Source: Conchocele bisecta
Lineage: Eukaryota; Mollusca; Bivalvia; Lucinida; Thyasiridae
Assembly (NCBI GenBank): GCA_029237695.1
Contig: CM055274.1
Coordinates: 70,918,828-70,982,827 of the forward strand
Reading direction: 5' to 3'
DNA length: 64,000 nucleotides
Position 1 is the stretch's first letter. Every line of letters starts with the position of its first letter. Below, in pieces: positions 20,400-31,592 of this stretch. The position numbers and the translations under genes were made by a program. Below the pieces are notes generated by a model. That model was not told the origin of the DNA and searched no databases. It worked only from the letters and a program-made list of their open reading frames with translations.

Positions 20400-22662
20400 A
20401 AGCCCCCAAATTATTCAAATATTAGTTTTCTATAGGGGTTCTGTGTGTATTCCATCGGCTAAAACCCTTCTCTTGTCATAGTAAGCTGAAAGTCCTAATT
20501 TATTTTGTGTATATGTTTTCATAACACCGTTTCTCATTCGAAAGCCTCTATTTGTACCTCTATCTGTCCCTAAATTAGGTTCTAGAGCATCTTTATACCA
20601 TCTCCATGTGAGAGGATTTTGTCTCGCAGATAACCCCTTTGCCGAATGTTTTAATTCATTAGTTTTAAATTTTTCGACTAAATAACATTTACTGGATAGA
20701 GCGATTGCACGATCTCCTTGGAACTCTGTTTTGAAAAGTCCAGGCTCTCTATTACTCCATTTATCCCACGCTAGCCATTCTTTTTTATGTTTTTTGAATT
20801 CCTCTAGCATTTCTGGTTTTATCATTCCATCTAACTCTCCACCCTTCATACTAACCCCCATATATAAACTATCAGTATCCATCTGTATTAGTTCAAAATC
20901 TGATCTATCCACGTATTTATCCATAAAATCGTAATAAAATTCTAACATCCTTAGTTTTGCATATTGATATACAGCAATCCCACAGTGAAATGGACGAGTC
21001 ATATTGGCATTTACTTTTCTTGAGGATATTTCGTAAGAATCTCCTATTTCCTCTAAATCAGCAAAATACGCTGATCTTAACGCTTTGTCCACACATTTTT
21101 CATCTTTCGTATACGTTGTGTTGAGGTGTTTTTCGGGTGATTCTATCATTTTCCCACAACATGAGTTACCCAATAGTTTCATTATATCTGCAATTGGGGA
21201 CTTGGAACTATCAACATCCCCGGCTCTCCTGGCTGCAGTAACTTCTTTAACGAACCATTCAAAGGGCTTACCTGTTGTATAATTTATTACTCTGTAAATC
21301 CCTGTAATTTGTAATCCGTGCTTCAAATACCATTTTAATAATGGGGCAAATAGTAATACTTTTTTAGCAGACATCGCACCTACTAGTTTTCTACCATCTC
21401 CTCTTGCACGGTTAGTTTCTTGTAAATATTGTAACATCTTATCTGGAACTTCCTCCTCCTCTACAGTCCTATTTATAAATATTGGGGACATTTCCGAAAA
21501 CTTCTCTTTTAAATTACAGGGGACCTCTATATCTACTTCAGCAAAGCCAAACCACTTACCGTTTAACACCGCCTTGGAAAACTTATCTAATTTAATAGGG
21601 TCGTGAGGGCTACTTTCCTCGTGTAGATTCCCTTCGCCACATGGCATAAGTTTGTTTAATGTTGATAAATATAAGGCATTTGCATCAAAACCAAGCACGG
21701 CTTCACAAAGTTTGCCGTTTCCATCTGGGGGTGATCTTATTTTCGTAACACCAGCTTCAGCATATCTTGTAAACACAATTGATGGACCCCCAACTAATGC
21801 TCCTTTCAACATTTCATATATTTCGTCAGTAGGTGCAAACAGTGGCTGACATATCGCGTCATTTATCTTGCTCTCCTTTGTTTGGTAAGGTTTAACATGC
21901 GTTTTTATTGTTCCTCTGAGAATGTATTGTAAAGCAACTCCTGGTAAGGTAACAGCATCTTTGAACATATCTATACCTTTTGTTTGATAAAATGTTGTCA
22001 TTGTTCCAATAGCTTCTAAAAAGGGACCAACATCCAAATCGTTATAGTATTTTAACCAGTCTTTGAAATACTTCATCTTTAATTTGTTATAAATGTTGTT
22101 GCACTCTTCCAGCTGCTGTTTGGTTATCATTTTATTTGGGGTTAATGTATTTGTTAAATTTTTAAGCGGTGGCAGCCCCTCATAAGTTAGTTTATCGGGG
22201 GAATCAAACCATTCATAGGGGAAGAAGGATTTTTCACCTTCACATCCGTCAGCCTTAACCCATCTGTCATAATCGATACCAGGGGCAAGATATAATTTTA
22301 CATCTAAAAACCTAAATTCTGGGGTAAATAGAAAAATGGTTGTATTAGCTTTCTTTCCTACTAGTACCTTAGAGGTTTTATCTGTTGAAACGTCAACTAA
22401 ATGCTTCTTTATTAAATTAAGATCGTAATTATTGGAATTGAATCCAATTACTGGGACTTGGGAAATCCAACGGGTGATTTCACGCTGCTGAGAAGTGTAA
22501 AGGTACTCCATGTCTGCAGGGTACCCATATATATTGCTGCTCCCCACGGTCTCTCGAACGCTATCTCCCCTCCTTTTAACCTCCGCCATAAATCGGGTTA
22601 CTAATTGTTTTGGAGAAGTATCACATATGTCAGTTATACTGTTGGATAGAGTGTCTCCTATA

Positions 22663-23142
22663 CTAACACTTATTGGTACATACATGTTCGTTTATAAACT
22701 CCAAATCTTTAGTGGGGTTCCGTTTTTCTTTACTTCCGTCTAAATACGCTTCAAAATCGTATACTATATGATACGGATAAATTATTGTAGGAGGTTTTTC
22801 GAGCTCCTCTACGTCCTCAGGTTTACAAATTTCATCATACTCGCATTCAAAAATAGTTACTAATTTACACTTACCCTCAATCGCTTCGTCTCTTTCGTTG
22901 GCAGTGTGAATGTGGGGACCTGGTATAGATTTTATCCAACTAATGGATTTCTTGCTGCAACAGGGTTTTGGATAGAACGCTCTTTCGAACGCTGATACTG
23001 GCCGATCTATTTTTTCCCCTTTACACGACACTTTAGTCAATCCCTTCATACAAGTCAATGCGTACCGGGTTAAATTACTGACCTTTGTGAAGCGTTGTTT
23101 ACAACTAAAACAGCAATAATTATTGTCAGCAGCTTTATTCAT
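22663..23142 (-). other. Finger and Exo I segment of right PolB
   Basis: Frame with the C2H2-like finger (CCFSCKQRFTK ... RYALTC) and Exo I (VYDFEAYLDG). Compared with the left copy it lacks the HGCYWHRCP block through a clean 150-nt deletion. The frame runs off after EFINEHV because of the 4-bp duplication. Confidence 0.7.
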
Positions 23143-23672
23143 ATCTGTAATGAGAAAGGCGTGATCGTTATATATATACCTATTTTCATTTTTTTACTAC
23201 CAATCTTATCGTAATGTGCGGCTACTTTTCTTAAATACCATGTTCCCTCTTCTGTAGGTTCGTACGCATCAATACCTATTTTTAAACACTCTTCTATTTT
23301 CTTGATATCCTCAAATAATATGGGCCCTTCGGGTTTCGGTAATTTACGTGATTTACAAAACTGTAAATACTGCTGCTGGAGCTCTTTGGTCAACGTTAAA
23401 CATCTATCGGCTCTAAGCTTCGATGTATGGAGAGCTAAACATCTGAACAAACAAAGATCATCATTGAAACTATCTAAGGGCTTCATTCCTTTCTTATAAC
23501 GCAACCACTCCGACATTCGACCCCCCGCCACTTTTCCAGATTTCATTCCGGTATCTCCTTTAGGAATTTCATATCCCCTTGTCGCTGTTCCATAAACTAT
23601 TTTAACACTCACCCCCATCCACCTTACGAATCTCCATTTTGTATTTGGCCTATCTATTTTATCTATGTTCAA
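23139..23672 (-). other. N-terminal segment of right PolB
   Basis: Matches left residues about 30-207 (RFVRWMGVSVKIVYGTATRG, LCLFRCLALHT, FEDIKKIEECLKIGIDAYEP) with a handful of substitutions. The LFRCLALH block resembles the N-terminal region of other mobile-element PolB proteins. Ends at the same ATATGA junction as the left copy. Confidence 0.7.
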
Positions 23673-23937
23673 TCTGTGCTCTTCCTGCCTGTTAATCCAC
23701 TCCCCAACTTCATCGTATTCCCTGAACCACGGACTTTCCTCTTCCGTCTCTTTGCTCTTGGTGAATTAATTTGTAAGAAAATGAGAATCTTAGATAGAAA
23801 CTATCGGTTAATAAAGGTTCTAACTCCCCCATTATCCTTTTTAGCTCGACTATTCGAAGAATAAGTAGAGCTTATGTTGTCACCCCGGCGTCGGCGTCGG
23901 TGTCGGCGTCGGCGTCGGCGTCGGCATCACCGTCACG

Positions 23938-25120
23938 CCTTGGTTAAGGTTTTTAGTCAAGATTGTATATGGAATACTACTGGCCCTACACCCTCCATAC
24001 TTGGACAGCTTCATCTCCTAGTGATGTACATCAATAACCCCTGATCTATATTTGACCTTCACCTACATTTCCTCTTGAATTACTTTGTTAATTCCCCTTG
24101 GTTAAGGTTTTTAGTCAACCTTGGTTAAGGTTTTTAGTCAAGCTTGTATATGCAATACTATTGGCCCTACACCCACCATACTTGGACAACTTCATCTCCT
24201 AGTGATGCACATCAATAACCCCTGATCTATATTTGACCTTGACCTACATTTCCTCTTGAATTACTTACTTAATTCCCCTTGGTTAAGGTTTTTAGTCAAC
24301 GTTGGTTAAGGTTTTTTTCAAGCTTGTACATTGAATACTATTGTGCATCCAGACACCATATTCGACAACCTTTTCTCATAGGTATGTACATCAATAACCC
24401 CTGATCTATATTTGACCTTGACCTACATTTCCTCTTCAATTACTTACTTAATTCATTTTGGTTAAGGTTTTTAGTCAACCTTCTATATGGAATACTACTG
24501 GCCTTACACCCACCATACTTGGACAACTTCATCTCCTAGTGATGTACATCAACAACCCCTGATCTATGTTTGACCTTGACCTACATTTCCTCTTGAATTA
24601 CTTACTTAATTCCACTTGGTTAACGTTTTTAGTCAAGCTTGTAGATGGAATACTCCTGGCCCTACACCAACCATACTTGGACAACTTCATCTCCTAGTAA
24701 TGTACATCAACAACCCCTGACCTATATTTGACCTTGACCTACATTTAACCTTGAATTACTTAGTTAATTCCCCTTGGTTAAGGTTTTTACTCGACCTTGG
24801 TTAAGCTTTTAGCTCAAGCTTGTACATGGAATAGTATTGTGCATACAGACACCATACTTGGACAACCTTTTTGTCATAGTGATGTACATCAATAACCCCT
24901 GATCTATATTTGACCTTGACCTACATTTCCTCTTGAATTACTTACTTAATTCTCTTTGGTTAAGGTTTTTAGTCAAGCTTGTAGATGGAATACTCATGGC
25001 CCTACACCAACCATACTTGGACAACTTCATCTCCTAGTGATGTACATCAACAACCCCTGACCTATATTTGACCTTGACCTACTTTTAACCTTAAATTACT
25101 TACTTAATTCCCCTTGGTTA
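23938..25120 (+). repeat. Tandem repeat, about 160-180 bp units
   Basis: TTGGTTAAGGTTTTTAGTCAA, then ATACTTGGACAACTTCATCT, TGATGTACATCAA and TGACCTTGACCTACAT recur about seven times. Similar units reappear at 26720-27170. Confidence 0.85.
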
Positions 25121-26530
25121 AGGTCGGCACTTTGGCGTACGTACGTACGTACGTTACGTACGTACGTACATACGTACGTGTGTCCGGTTAAAGTTTTTGG
25201 TTAAGTTGTTTGCTTAAGTTTTTTGGTTAAAGTTTTTGGTTAAGTTCTTTGGTTACAGTTTTTGGTTAAGTTTTTTGGTTAAAGTTTTTGGTTAAAGTTT
25301 TTTGTTATACTATATCTCTGCAACTGCTTTGCCCATTACCTTGAAACTTCACATGGGTATTTATCATCGTCTATATTTTCATTCTACCCCCTCCCGTGCG
25401 GCCCCTGTGCCCAATGTCAAGGTCAAATTACTTTGAAGTTTTTGGTTAAGTTTTTTTGGTTAATGTTTTTGGTTAAGTTTTTTGGTTAAGTTTTTTGGTT
25501 AAAGTTTTTCATTATACTATATCTCTGCAACTGCTTTGCCCATTACCTTGAAACTTCATATGGGTGTTTATCATCATCTATATTTTCATTCTACCCCCCT
25601 CCCGTGCGGCCCCTGTGCCCAATGTCAAGGTCAAATTACTTTGCAGTTTTTGGTTAAGTTCTTTGGTTAAAGTTTTTGGTTAAGTTTTTTGGTTAAAGTT
25701 TTTGGTTAAGTTTTTTGGTTAAAGTTTTTGTTTTTCGTTATACTATATCTCTGCAACTGCTTTGCCCATTACCTTGAAACTTCATATGGGTGTTTATCAT
25801 CATCTATATTTTCATTCTACCCCCCTCCCGTGCGGCCCCTGTGCCCAATGTCAAGGTCAAATTACTTTGCAGTTTTTGGTTAAGTTCTTTGGTTAAAGTT
25901 TTTGGTTAAGTTTTTTGGTTAAAGTTTTTGTTTAAGTTTTTTGGTTAAAGTTTTTCGTTATACTATATCTCTGCAATTGCTTGGCCCATTACATTGAAAC
26001 TTCACATGGGTGTTTATCATCATCTATATTTTCATTCTACCCCCCTCCCATGTGGCCCCTGTGCCCAATGTCAAGGTCAAATTACTTTGAAGTTTTTGGT
26101 TAAGTTTTTTGGTTAAAGTTTTTTGTTAAGTTTTTTGGTTAAAGTTTTTCGTTATACTATATCTCTGCAACTGCTTTGCCCATTACCTTGAAAAACTTCA
26201 CATGGTGTTTATCATCATCATATTTTCATTCTACCCCCACTCCCGTGCGGCCCCTGTGCCCAATGTCAAGGTCAAATTACTTTGAAGTTTTTGGTTAAGT
26301 TTTTTGGTTAAAAGTTTTTGGTTAAGTTTTTTGGTTAAAGTTTTTGGTTAAGTTTTTTGGTTAAATTTGTTCGTTATGCTATCTATATCTCTGCAACTGC
26401 TTTGCCCATTACCTTGAAACTTCACATGGGTGTTTATCATCATTTATATTTTCATTCTACCCCCTCCCGTGCGGCCCCTGTGCCCAATGTCAAGGTCAAA
26501 TTACTTTGAAGTTTTTGGTTAAAGTTTTTT
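25121..26530 (+). repeat. Tandem repeat, about 200-230 bp units with GGTTAAG sub-repeats
   Basis: A TACGTACGTACG run is followed by units containing TACTATATCTCTGCAACTGC, CATTACCTTGAAACTTCACA, GTGCGGCCCCTGTGCCCAAT and AAGGTCAAATTACTTTG. These are separated by variable numbers of AAGTTTTTGGTTAAGTTTTT sub-repeats. Confidence 0.85.
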
Positions 26531-26713
26531 TCGCGCCCGCTTGCGGAAAGCGCGATATAGTCGGCACTTTGTCGTACGTACGTATGTACGTACGTGTGTC
26601 CGCTTAAACTTTTTGATTAAGTTTTTTGGTGAAAGTTTTTCGTTATACTATATCTTTTTTGTTAGTGTCCATGCCTCGCCACAAGGCGCGACATGCAGGC
26701 CGCGGCCATCTAG
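26531..26713 (+). mobile_element. Short Helitron-like segment nested in the tandem array
   Basis: Starts TCGCGCCCGCTTGCGG and ends with GGCCGCGGCC then ATCTAG followed by T, matching the ends of the 8797-9909 element. The interior repeats the CGGCACTTTG and ACGTACGT text seen at 25121, so nesting or recombination has reshaped this stretch. Confidence 0.5.
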
Positions 26714-27191
26714 TTTACTCAACCTTGGTTAAGGTTTTTAGTCAAGCTTGTAGATGGAATACTATTGTGCATACAGACCCCATACTTGGATAACTTTTTC
26801 TCATAGGGCTGTACATCAATAACCCCTGACCTTTATTTTACATTCACCTACATTTAACCTTCAATTACTTGGTTAATGTTTATAGTCAAGCTTGTATATG
26901 GAATACTTCTGGGCCTACATCAACCATACTTGGACAACTTCATCTCCTAATGATGTACATCAATAATGCCTGACCTATATTTGACCTTGACCTACTTTTA
27001 TCCTTGGATTACTTAGTTATCTCCCCTTGGTTACGGTTTTTAGTCAAGCTTGTATATGGAATACTCCTAGGCCTACAGCAACCATACTTGGAAAACTTTA
27101 TCTCCTAGTGACGTACATCAATAATCCCTTGGTTAATGTTTTTAGTCAACCTTGGTTAAGGTTTTTATGCAGGCCGCAGCCACCTTCTTTG

Positions 27192-27612
27192 TCAAGCTAT
27201 GTGTACATCGACAACCCTCGTAGTCGAGCTATGCTGTTCTCCTACAGATCTTGTTGTATTATTTGTTTGAAGTTTTCTTTTCAAGGTTATTGTAGTTAGC
27301 CTACGTCCTTTTACTACTTCTTTTTCTTTTTGTTTGGAATCTTCTAATATTTCACTACCTTCCTCTATTAACTGCTGTAACAACCAAGCTTTCTGTACTC
27401 GTTTTTGAGGTTTACCAATATTTCTACTTCGAAGACTGAGGGAAGCCTCATCGGCTAAAGTCTGCGCTATCTTTTCTATATTCTTTTTTTCCACACCCTT
27501 AAATACCCCACGAGACATTGCACGAGACATTCTCTTCATAAATTCTGTATTTTTTTCCTTATTTATTAAAGCGGTTAATCCCCTTTCCCTTAACCTATTT
27601 GAAAAAGGTGTA
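27192..27612 (-). pseudogene. Reverse copy of the small basic ORF, N-terminus missing
   Basis: From GTPFSNRLRERG onward it is nearly identical to residues 48-145 of the ORF at 16045. At the far end a stop-removing change (AAATAAGTAG in the left copy reads AAAGAAGTAG here) lets the frame continue (KEKEVVKGRR). The first 47 codons are gone: homology ends at 27612, where GGTGTACC meets unrelated DNA. With no proper start it is probably not expressed. Confidence 0.75.
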
Positions 27613-27639
27613 CCTTGCGTGTGCAAAAGGAAATATGTT

Positions 27640-28200
27640 TTGAGTCCAAGTTGGCGATTGGAAAAGTTTTATAAACTGTCAACAGAGCTTCAGTCAAGGT
27701 GCGTAATTTGATAAATATGAGGTAGGATTTTGTTATTTCTTCACCAAAAATGGTAAGTTGGGAGCTATGATAAGCTTATTATTGCTTACTGAACCATGTA
27801 GGTCGGTATTCCGGGAAGGATGAACACACACCGATCGTTAAATTACCCATCACATGCTCCCTCCTACCACCCATTCCCATGTTTGAATAAATTGAGGATA
27901 GTGTGTATAAACAGGTCATCAAACTTTGGTCAAAGTACAACAACAGACGCAGTCAGTTTATTTGATACTGAATGAATGACTGTTAAAACGTTTGATTAGA
28001 AAAGTTTTATAAACTATCAACAGAGCTCAAGCTAAGGTGCGTAATTTTATCAATTCTGGATAACAACAAATTTCTGCACCAAAAAATGGCAAGTTGGGAG
28101 TCTCAATGATCTCAATGAGACGATTCTAAAGGACTCCTAACTTGCTATCTTTCATTGAGAAATAAGGATTTCGCCACCAAATTATGCACCTGACACGGAG
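27640..28200. repeat. Direct repeat pair with an inverted tail
   Basis: AAAAGTTTTATAAACTGTCAACAGAGCT... at about 27660-27775 recurs at about 27999-28100. GCAAGTTGGGAGT (28090) pairs with ACTCCTAACTTGC (28133). Probably an old fold-back element. No gene. Confidence 0.45.
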
Positions 28201-28638
28201 CTCGATCTGTATCAATCTCAAGTCCGCGCAGTCTGATCAGGGCTAAAGCTTTTTGAAGGAGTAACATTAATGATACCAGGAAAACGCTTTGACTCCCAAT
28301 CATTCTCTGTGTCAATTAGTGCAAATATTCTAATCAATAACACACAATTGCAAATTATACATATTTGGCCTTATATTTGTATATGCGTATACTACGTACA
28401 CAGTGATCCGTTATGAGACCAACCATGTAAGTAATTTGATACATTTCCACAGTTGTCATAGTTCATGAAAAATATTTACATAATTTATGATTTTCTTGCG
28501 TACATGACAACGAATATTTATGACACTTTCAAAGCATATTGCAAGATGTCATCATTTACTAAAAAACACAAGACTGTTATAAATATTATTCTTTGAATAT
28601 CGCGGATGCTATTATGTATGAAATCAATTGAGATAGAC

Positions 28639-28928
28639 AGTGGAGCGCAGTGGCCTGGTGGTTAGAGCGTCAGACTGCTGATCTAAAGGTCGTGGGTTCG
28701 AGCCTCACCGGAGGTGCTGCGTTGTGTCCTTGAGCAAGACACTTTATCCACACTGCTCCAGTTCACCCAGCTGTGAATGGGTACCGATAATTCGTAGTTG
28801 CTCTGTAAATACGAATTACCGGCTTCTCTCAAAAAATCTCTACCTCCGTTCTTTCTCCCATTCTTGGGAGACGGCATCAAGGTCCTCGAGCCAGTGCCGC
28901 CGTTAAATATAAGCAAAACACAAAAAAT
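28639..28928 (+). mobile_element. tRNA-derived SINE with 11-bp target duplication
   Basis: The tRNA-like head has an A-box region (GTGGCCTGGTGGTTAGAGC) and a B box (GGGTTCGAGCC, 28694-28704). A conserved body follows (TGTCCTTGAGCAAGACACTT, CACCCAGCTGTGAATGGGTA) of the kind shared by SINEs across several animal phyla. TTGAGATAGAC flanks it on both sides (28628-28638 and 28929-28939), which is direct evidence of retroposition. The 3' part reads ATATAAGCAAAACACAAAAA. Confidence 0.85.
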
Positions 28929-28939
28929 TTGAGATAGAC

Positions 28940-29045
28940 GGAATGGCGAACCGTGCAGACCCTGATCAGACTGCGCGGATATGCAGGCTGATTTGGTTAG
29001 CGGAGTTGGTAGCATAGATCATAAGCCCCATTTCTCCGTCATGAC
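28940..29045. mobile_element. MITE fragment, GGAGAAATGGGGCTTAT family (right half)
   Basis: AATGGCGAACCGTGCAGACC and TGATCAGACTGCGCGGAT, then TAAGCCCCATTTCTCC. Only the right half is recognisable. The SINE was inserted just before it. Confidence 0.6.
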
Positions 29046-31485
29046 AACATATGCCATATGTATGCATGTATGTCATAGATAATTGCAGGTTTTGCAATCG
29101 TGGTGCGATAATTATGTGCTCTTCATATTTACTGCTACATTTTGAATAAAATATAAAAATACAGCAAATATCTAGTACATATCTCTGCTATCGAATAATA
29201 ACAAAAAAAGATTAGTATTTATTATATCTTCCCATTTTAGTTCAGAAACCAGACATATTTATTCTGTCCTATGCAGTGGTCAAGCCGCCTGACCATTATC
29301 CATGCGCGGACACAAAATAGTTCTCACACGTCCAGTTTTCGCACATAAGGATTATGTTTGGCGATTTGGCTTCTTGTTAGTTTTCGTTTGTGCATACATA
29401 TATCGATTCACCTCGGTGTATATAAATATTGAATACGATTTTATATTATAATGGTATCATAGATAGTATTTGGGCCCGCATATTCCTACGCCGTATTGGA
29501 ACCATTTTGGCGGGATTTGGAGAGGTCTTCGGAACACATATTTTGGTAAAATCTTTTTTTTCACAATATATTTGTCGTTGGTCAACCGATTTTGACGGGA
29601 GAAAAGGCATTTTTGCATCTCTGATAATGATAAAATTGATTATAGCATTATTTATATTTTTATTTGCGTTATAACATATTTAGAATTTAACTGGGAATTT
29701 CAGAATCTTATCATATCGCCTAATGGGCCATTTTACCCTGTGTTAGGAACATTAAATCTGGTTGGTATCAGGGATGCAGACAGGTTTATTCCAGTATCCA
29801 GTTGTGAAACTCGGGTTTCCCGACCCACCGTTTTCTTTGAAGTAGTGGGGTTTACACATACCCGACTTTCTATGGGAGCGTACACCTAATGCATAATACA
29901 AAGTATGTCGAGGCGTATATATTTTGTCCGTCCGTCCATTCGTCTGACCGTAAGATTAGCGTTAAAGTTTTAATTTGTTATATTGCGGCGGCCGGGGCAT
30001 ACGGGGGTATTCCGTGAGCTCACTTGCTCTACTGTCTGTCTCTCTGCCCAAGATTTATTGCTATAAAAACACTCCAAACTGCTTATTTTTTTATATAAAA
30101 CAATGTAAAACTATTTTTTAGAAATGAGCCTACTTTTTATTTCAAGAACATCCGTCTAATAACAAAGTTGTTTCGAATAAACAGTCATGGATGGGCTTTT
30201 GCCTTATAAATTCATTTCACCGAATTTTAGTTGTTGACAATAAAACAAGAAACTACTATTGCAATAATCACTTCCGGTAAACAACAACAACAACTATTAT
30301 TGCGAACTGAACACAAATTCTTAATAAATTTGTTTATTAACATCATTTTCTGGCATATAACTTAAACAATTTGCATTAAAATATATCAATTAATCATTTA
30401 ATCTTCATATATTTAGCGAATATCATTCATCCATAAGGTTCCAAGTCGATCTGATACTATTGCTAACACGTCCTAATGTATTGTAAATTGTGAATGCTAA
30501 CGAACTTGATTCGATTAAACTCGTGACCTTCACCAACCAATCAGCATTTAGTAAACCAAGTTGTCCGCCGGAAATTCGTCCGGCAAAGAAACTAGCTCAC
30601 AGGAAGAAGTGACTGTTAATACTTCCGCCGGAAAATGACGTTATATATGATGTTCCCAAGTCATACCATTAGAGAATGTAGATTTACACCGGTGTCGATG
30701 TGCGAGAATATGTGCAATTAATTTTGCGTGGTAGTAACAGCGTGCCAACCTCAGCTTGGCGTTGTCAATAGATACGAAAGCTGTAGCAGATGATGATGAC
30801 ATCATGTTGTATTTTGACCAAATTATCGGCATTTTCTTCTGGAATTCTTGTACGAACAACCAGAAATGGAGGCTTGATTCCTTTATTTTTCAACCTGGCA
30901 AGATTTGCTCTCATAAATACAAGGTTAGTGTCTTTTTGTTAATGATGAAATCCAGCAAGCAGTTCGATGCTAGAAAAATGTTGAAAATCTGACCGCACGT
31001 GACATTTTAACATTGCAGCCCTGCATTCAATTCTTGATTTATGGCTATTACTTCATTATAGGACCGAAATTCAAAAAATAAAAAGATGGCTCATTGCTAA
31101 ATTTTGCTGAAAAATGATTTTATGCCAAAAAGTAAGACTTTTAGAGTGTTTAAAATGTGTAAAAGTTGGGCAGGTTAACGTGAAACAGACAGTAGTATTT
31201 TCTGTATCCATATATTTGCTATTGTCTGTATCCATAATTCCATATGGCAGGGATCCCGCTGGCGATCGCCACTTTCGCAATTGGCGATAAAAATAAACTA
31301 TTGGCGTTTGTGTTATATGACGCATTCGTTGCATTCATGTTAGCTATTTCTTCTGTGTTTATGGTTGATTGGGACCGTGCTCTCGTGTCTCTTTTAGTAT
31401 ACTATTTCTGTTTTACCATCAGTGTAGTCCCAAACCAGTAGGCGTGACAGGTGGAAGACGCGGACCTGTGACATACAAATATTCT
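29046..31485. other. Non-coding sequence with repeat fragments
   Basis: 29900-30060 holds a piece of the GTCCGTCCGTCC / GGGGGTATTCCGTGAGC family (compare 11214-11668). CCGGAAATTCGTCCGG and similar motifs occur near 30570. Open frames at 29429-29674 and 31244-31441 are hydrophobic but have no domain, codon or splice support. Confidence 0.4.
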
Positions 31486-31592
31486 CAATGAAAAAAATCC
31501 CATTACCCCACCAACCTGGTGTCGTACTGTACGCTATGTTTCCGTACAGTACGACACCAGGTGGGTGGGGTAATGTTTTTTTTTCAATGGAA
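31486..31592. repeat. Long near-perfect hairpin
   Basis: The arm ACCTGGTGTCGTACTGTACG pairs perfectly with CGTACAGTACGACACCAGGT around CTATGTTTC. The pairing extends outward through ACCCCACC / GGGTGGGGT and T/A runs to about 107 bp in all. It may be a tiny MITE or a hairpin-RNA source. Confidence 0.8.

Larger units (their letters stand above)
20430..23832 (-). pseudogene. polB: Protein-primed DNA polymerase B, right copy (broken)
   Basis: This is the better polymerase copy. The main frame (22685 to 20430, 751 codons) keeps Exo II (GFNSNNYDLNLI), Exo III (YYNDLDVGPF), palm motif A (GFDANALYLST, near 21695), motif B (KLLGNSCCGK, near 21170) and motif C (QMDTDSLYMG, near 20875) in the usual order, and a natural-looking C-terminus. 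Exo I (VYDFEAYLDG) lies in the preceding frame (23142-22663). That frame is separated by a 4-bp GTAT duplication near 22680. A further frame break lies at 23142/23139. The zinc-finger/nuclease segment has lost 50 codons at about 22902. The likely start is ATG 23832. The frames are damaged, so no active product is expected. Confidence 0.85.
23842..27254 (+). mobile_element. Helentron-like (HINE) element inside the right PolB copy
   Basis: Starts TAGCTCGACTATTCG, folding with GAATAAGTAGAGCT. The 11-bp TAGCTCGACTA recurs inverted as TAGTCGAGCTA at 27221-27231, and the element ends TCTTGT at 27254. The left PolB copy gives the empty site (TAATACAAAAAGGATAATG). Insertion is inside a T-run with no target duplication. 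The interior starts with GGCGTC triplet-like repeats, then about seven units of about 160-180 bp, then five to six units of about 200-230 bp with GGTTAAGTTTTTTGGTTAAAG sub-repeats. Classified as non-autonomous Helentron by its ends and array (inference). Confidence 0.65.
16020..27612. mobile_element. Inverted pair of protein-primed PolB elements (Polinton/adintovirus-like)
   Basis: A forward copy (16171-18987) and a reverse copy (20430-23841 plus 27255-27612) of the same DNA encode a basic small protein and a family-B DNA polymerase. They face each other around a central 1.4-kb segment with three small ORFs. The copies differ by point changes and by deletions in different places. Homology starts at 16171 on the left and ends at 27612 on the right, where unrelated DNA follows. 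No integrase, capsid or packaging ATPase gene is visible, and no terminal repeats could be defined. The family assignment rests on polymerase motifs; Polinton, adintovirus or a PolB-only relative are all possible. Confidence 0.8.

Noticed and set aside
28641..28715. Functional tRNA gene
   Set aside because: The tRNA-like part is the head of a SINE with target duplication and a long non-tRNA body.
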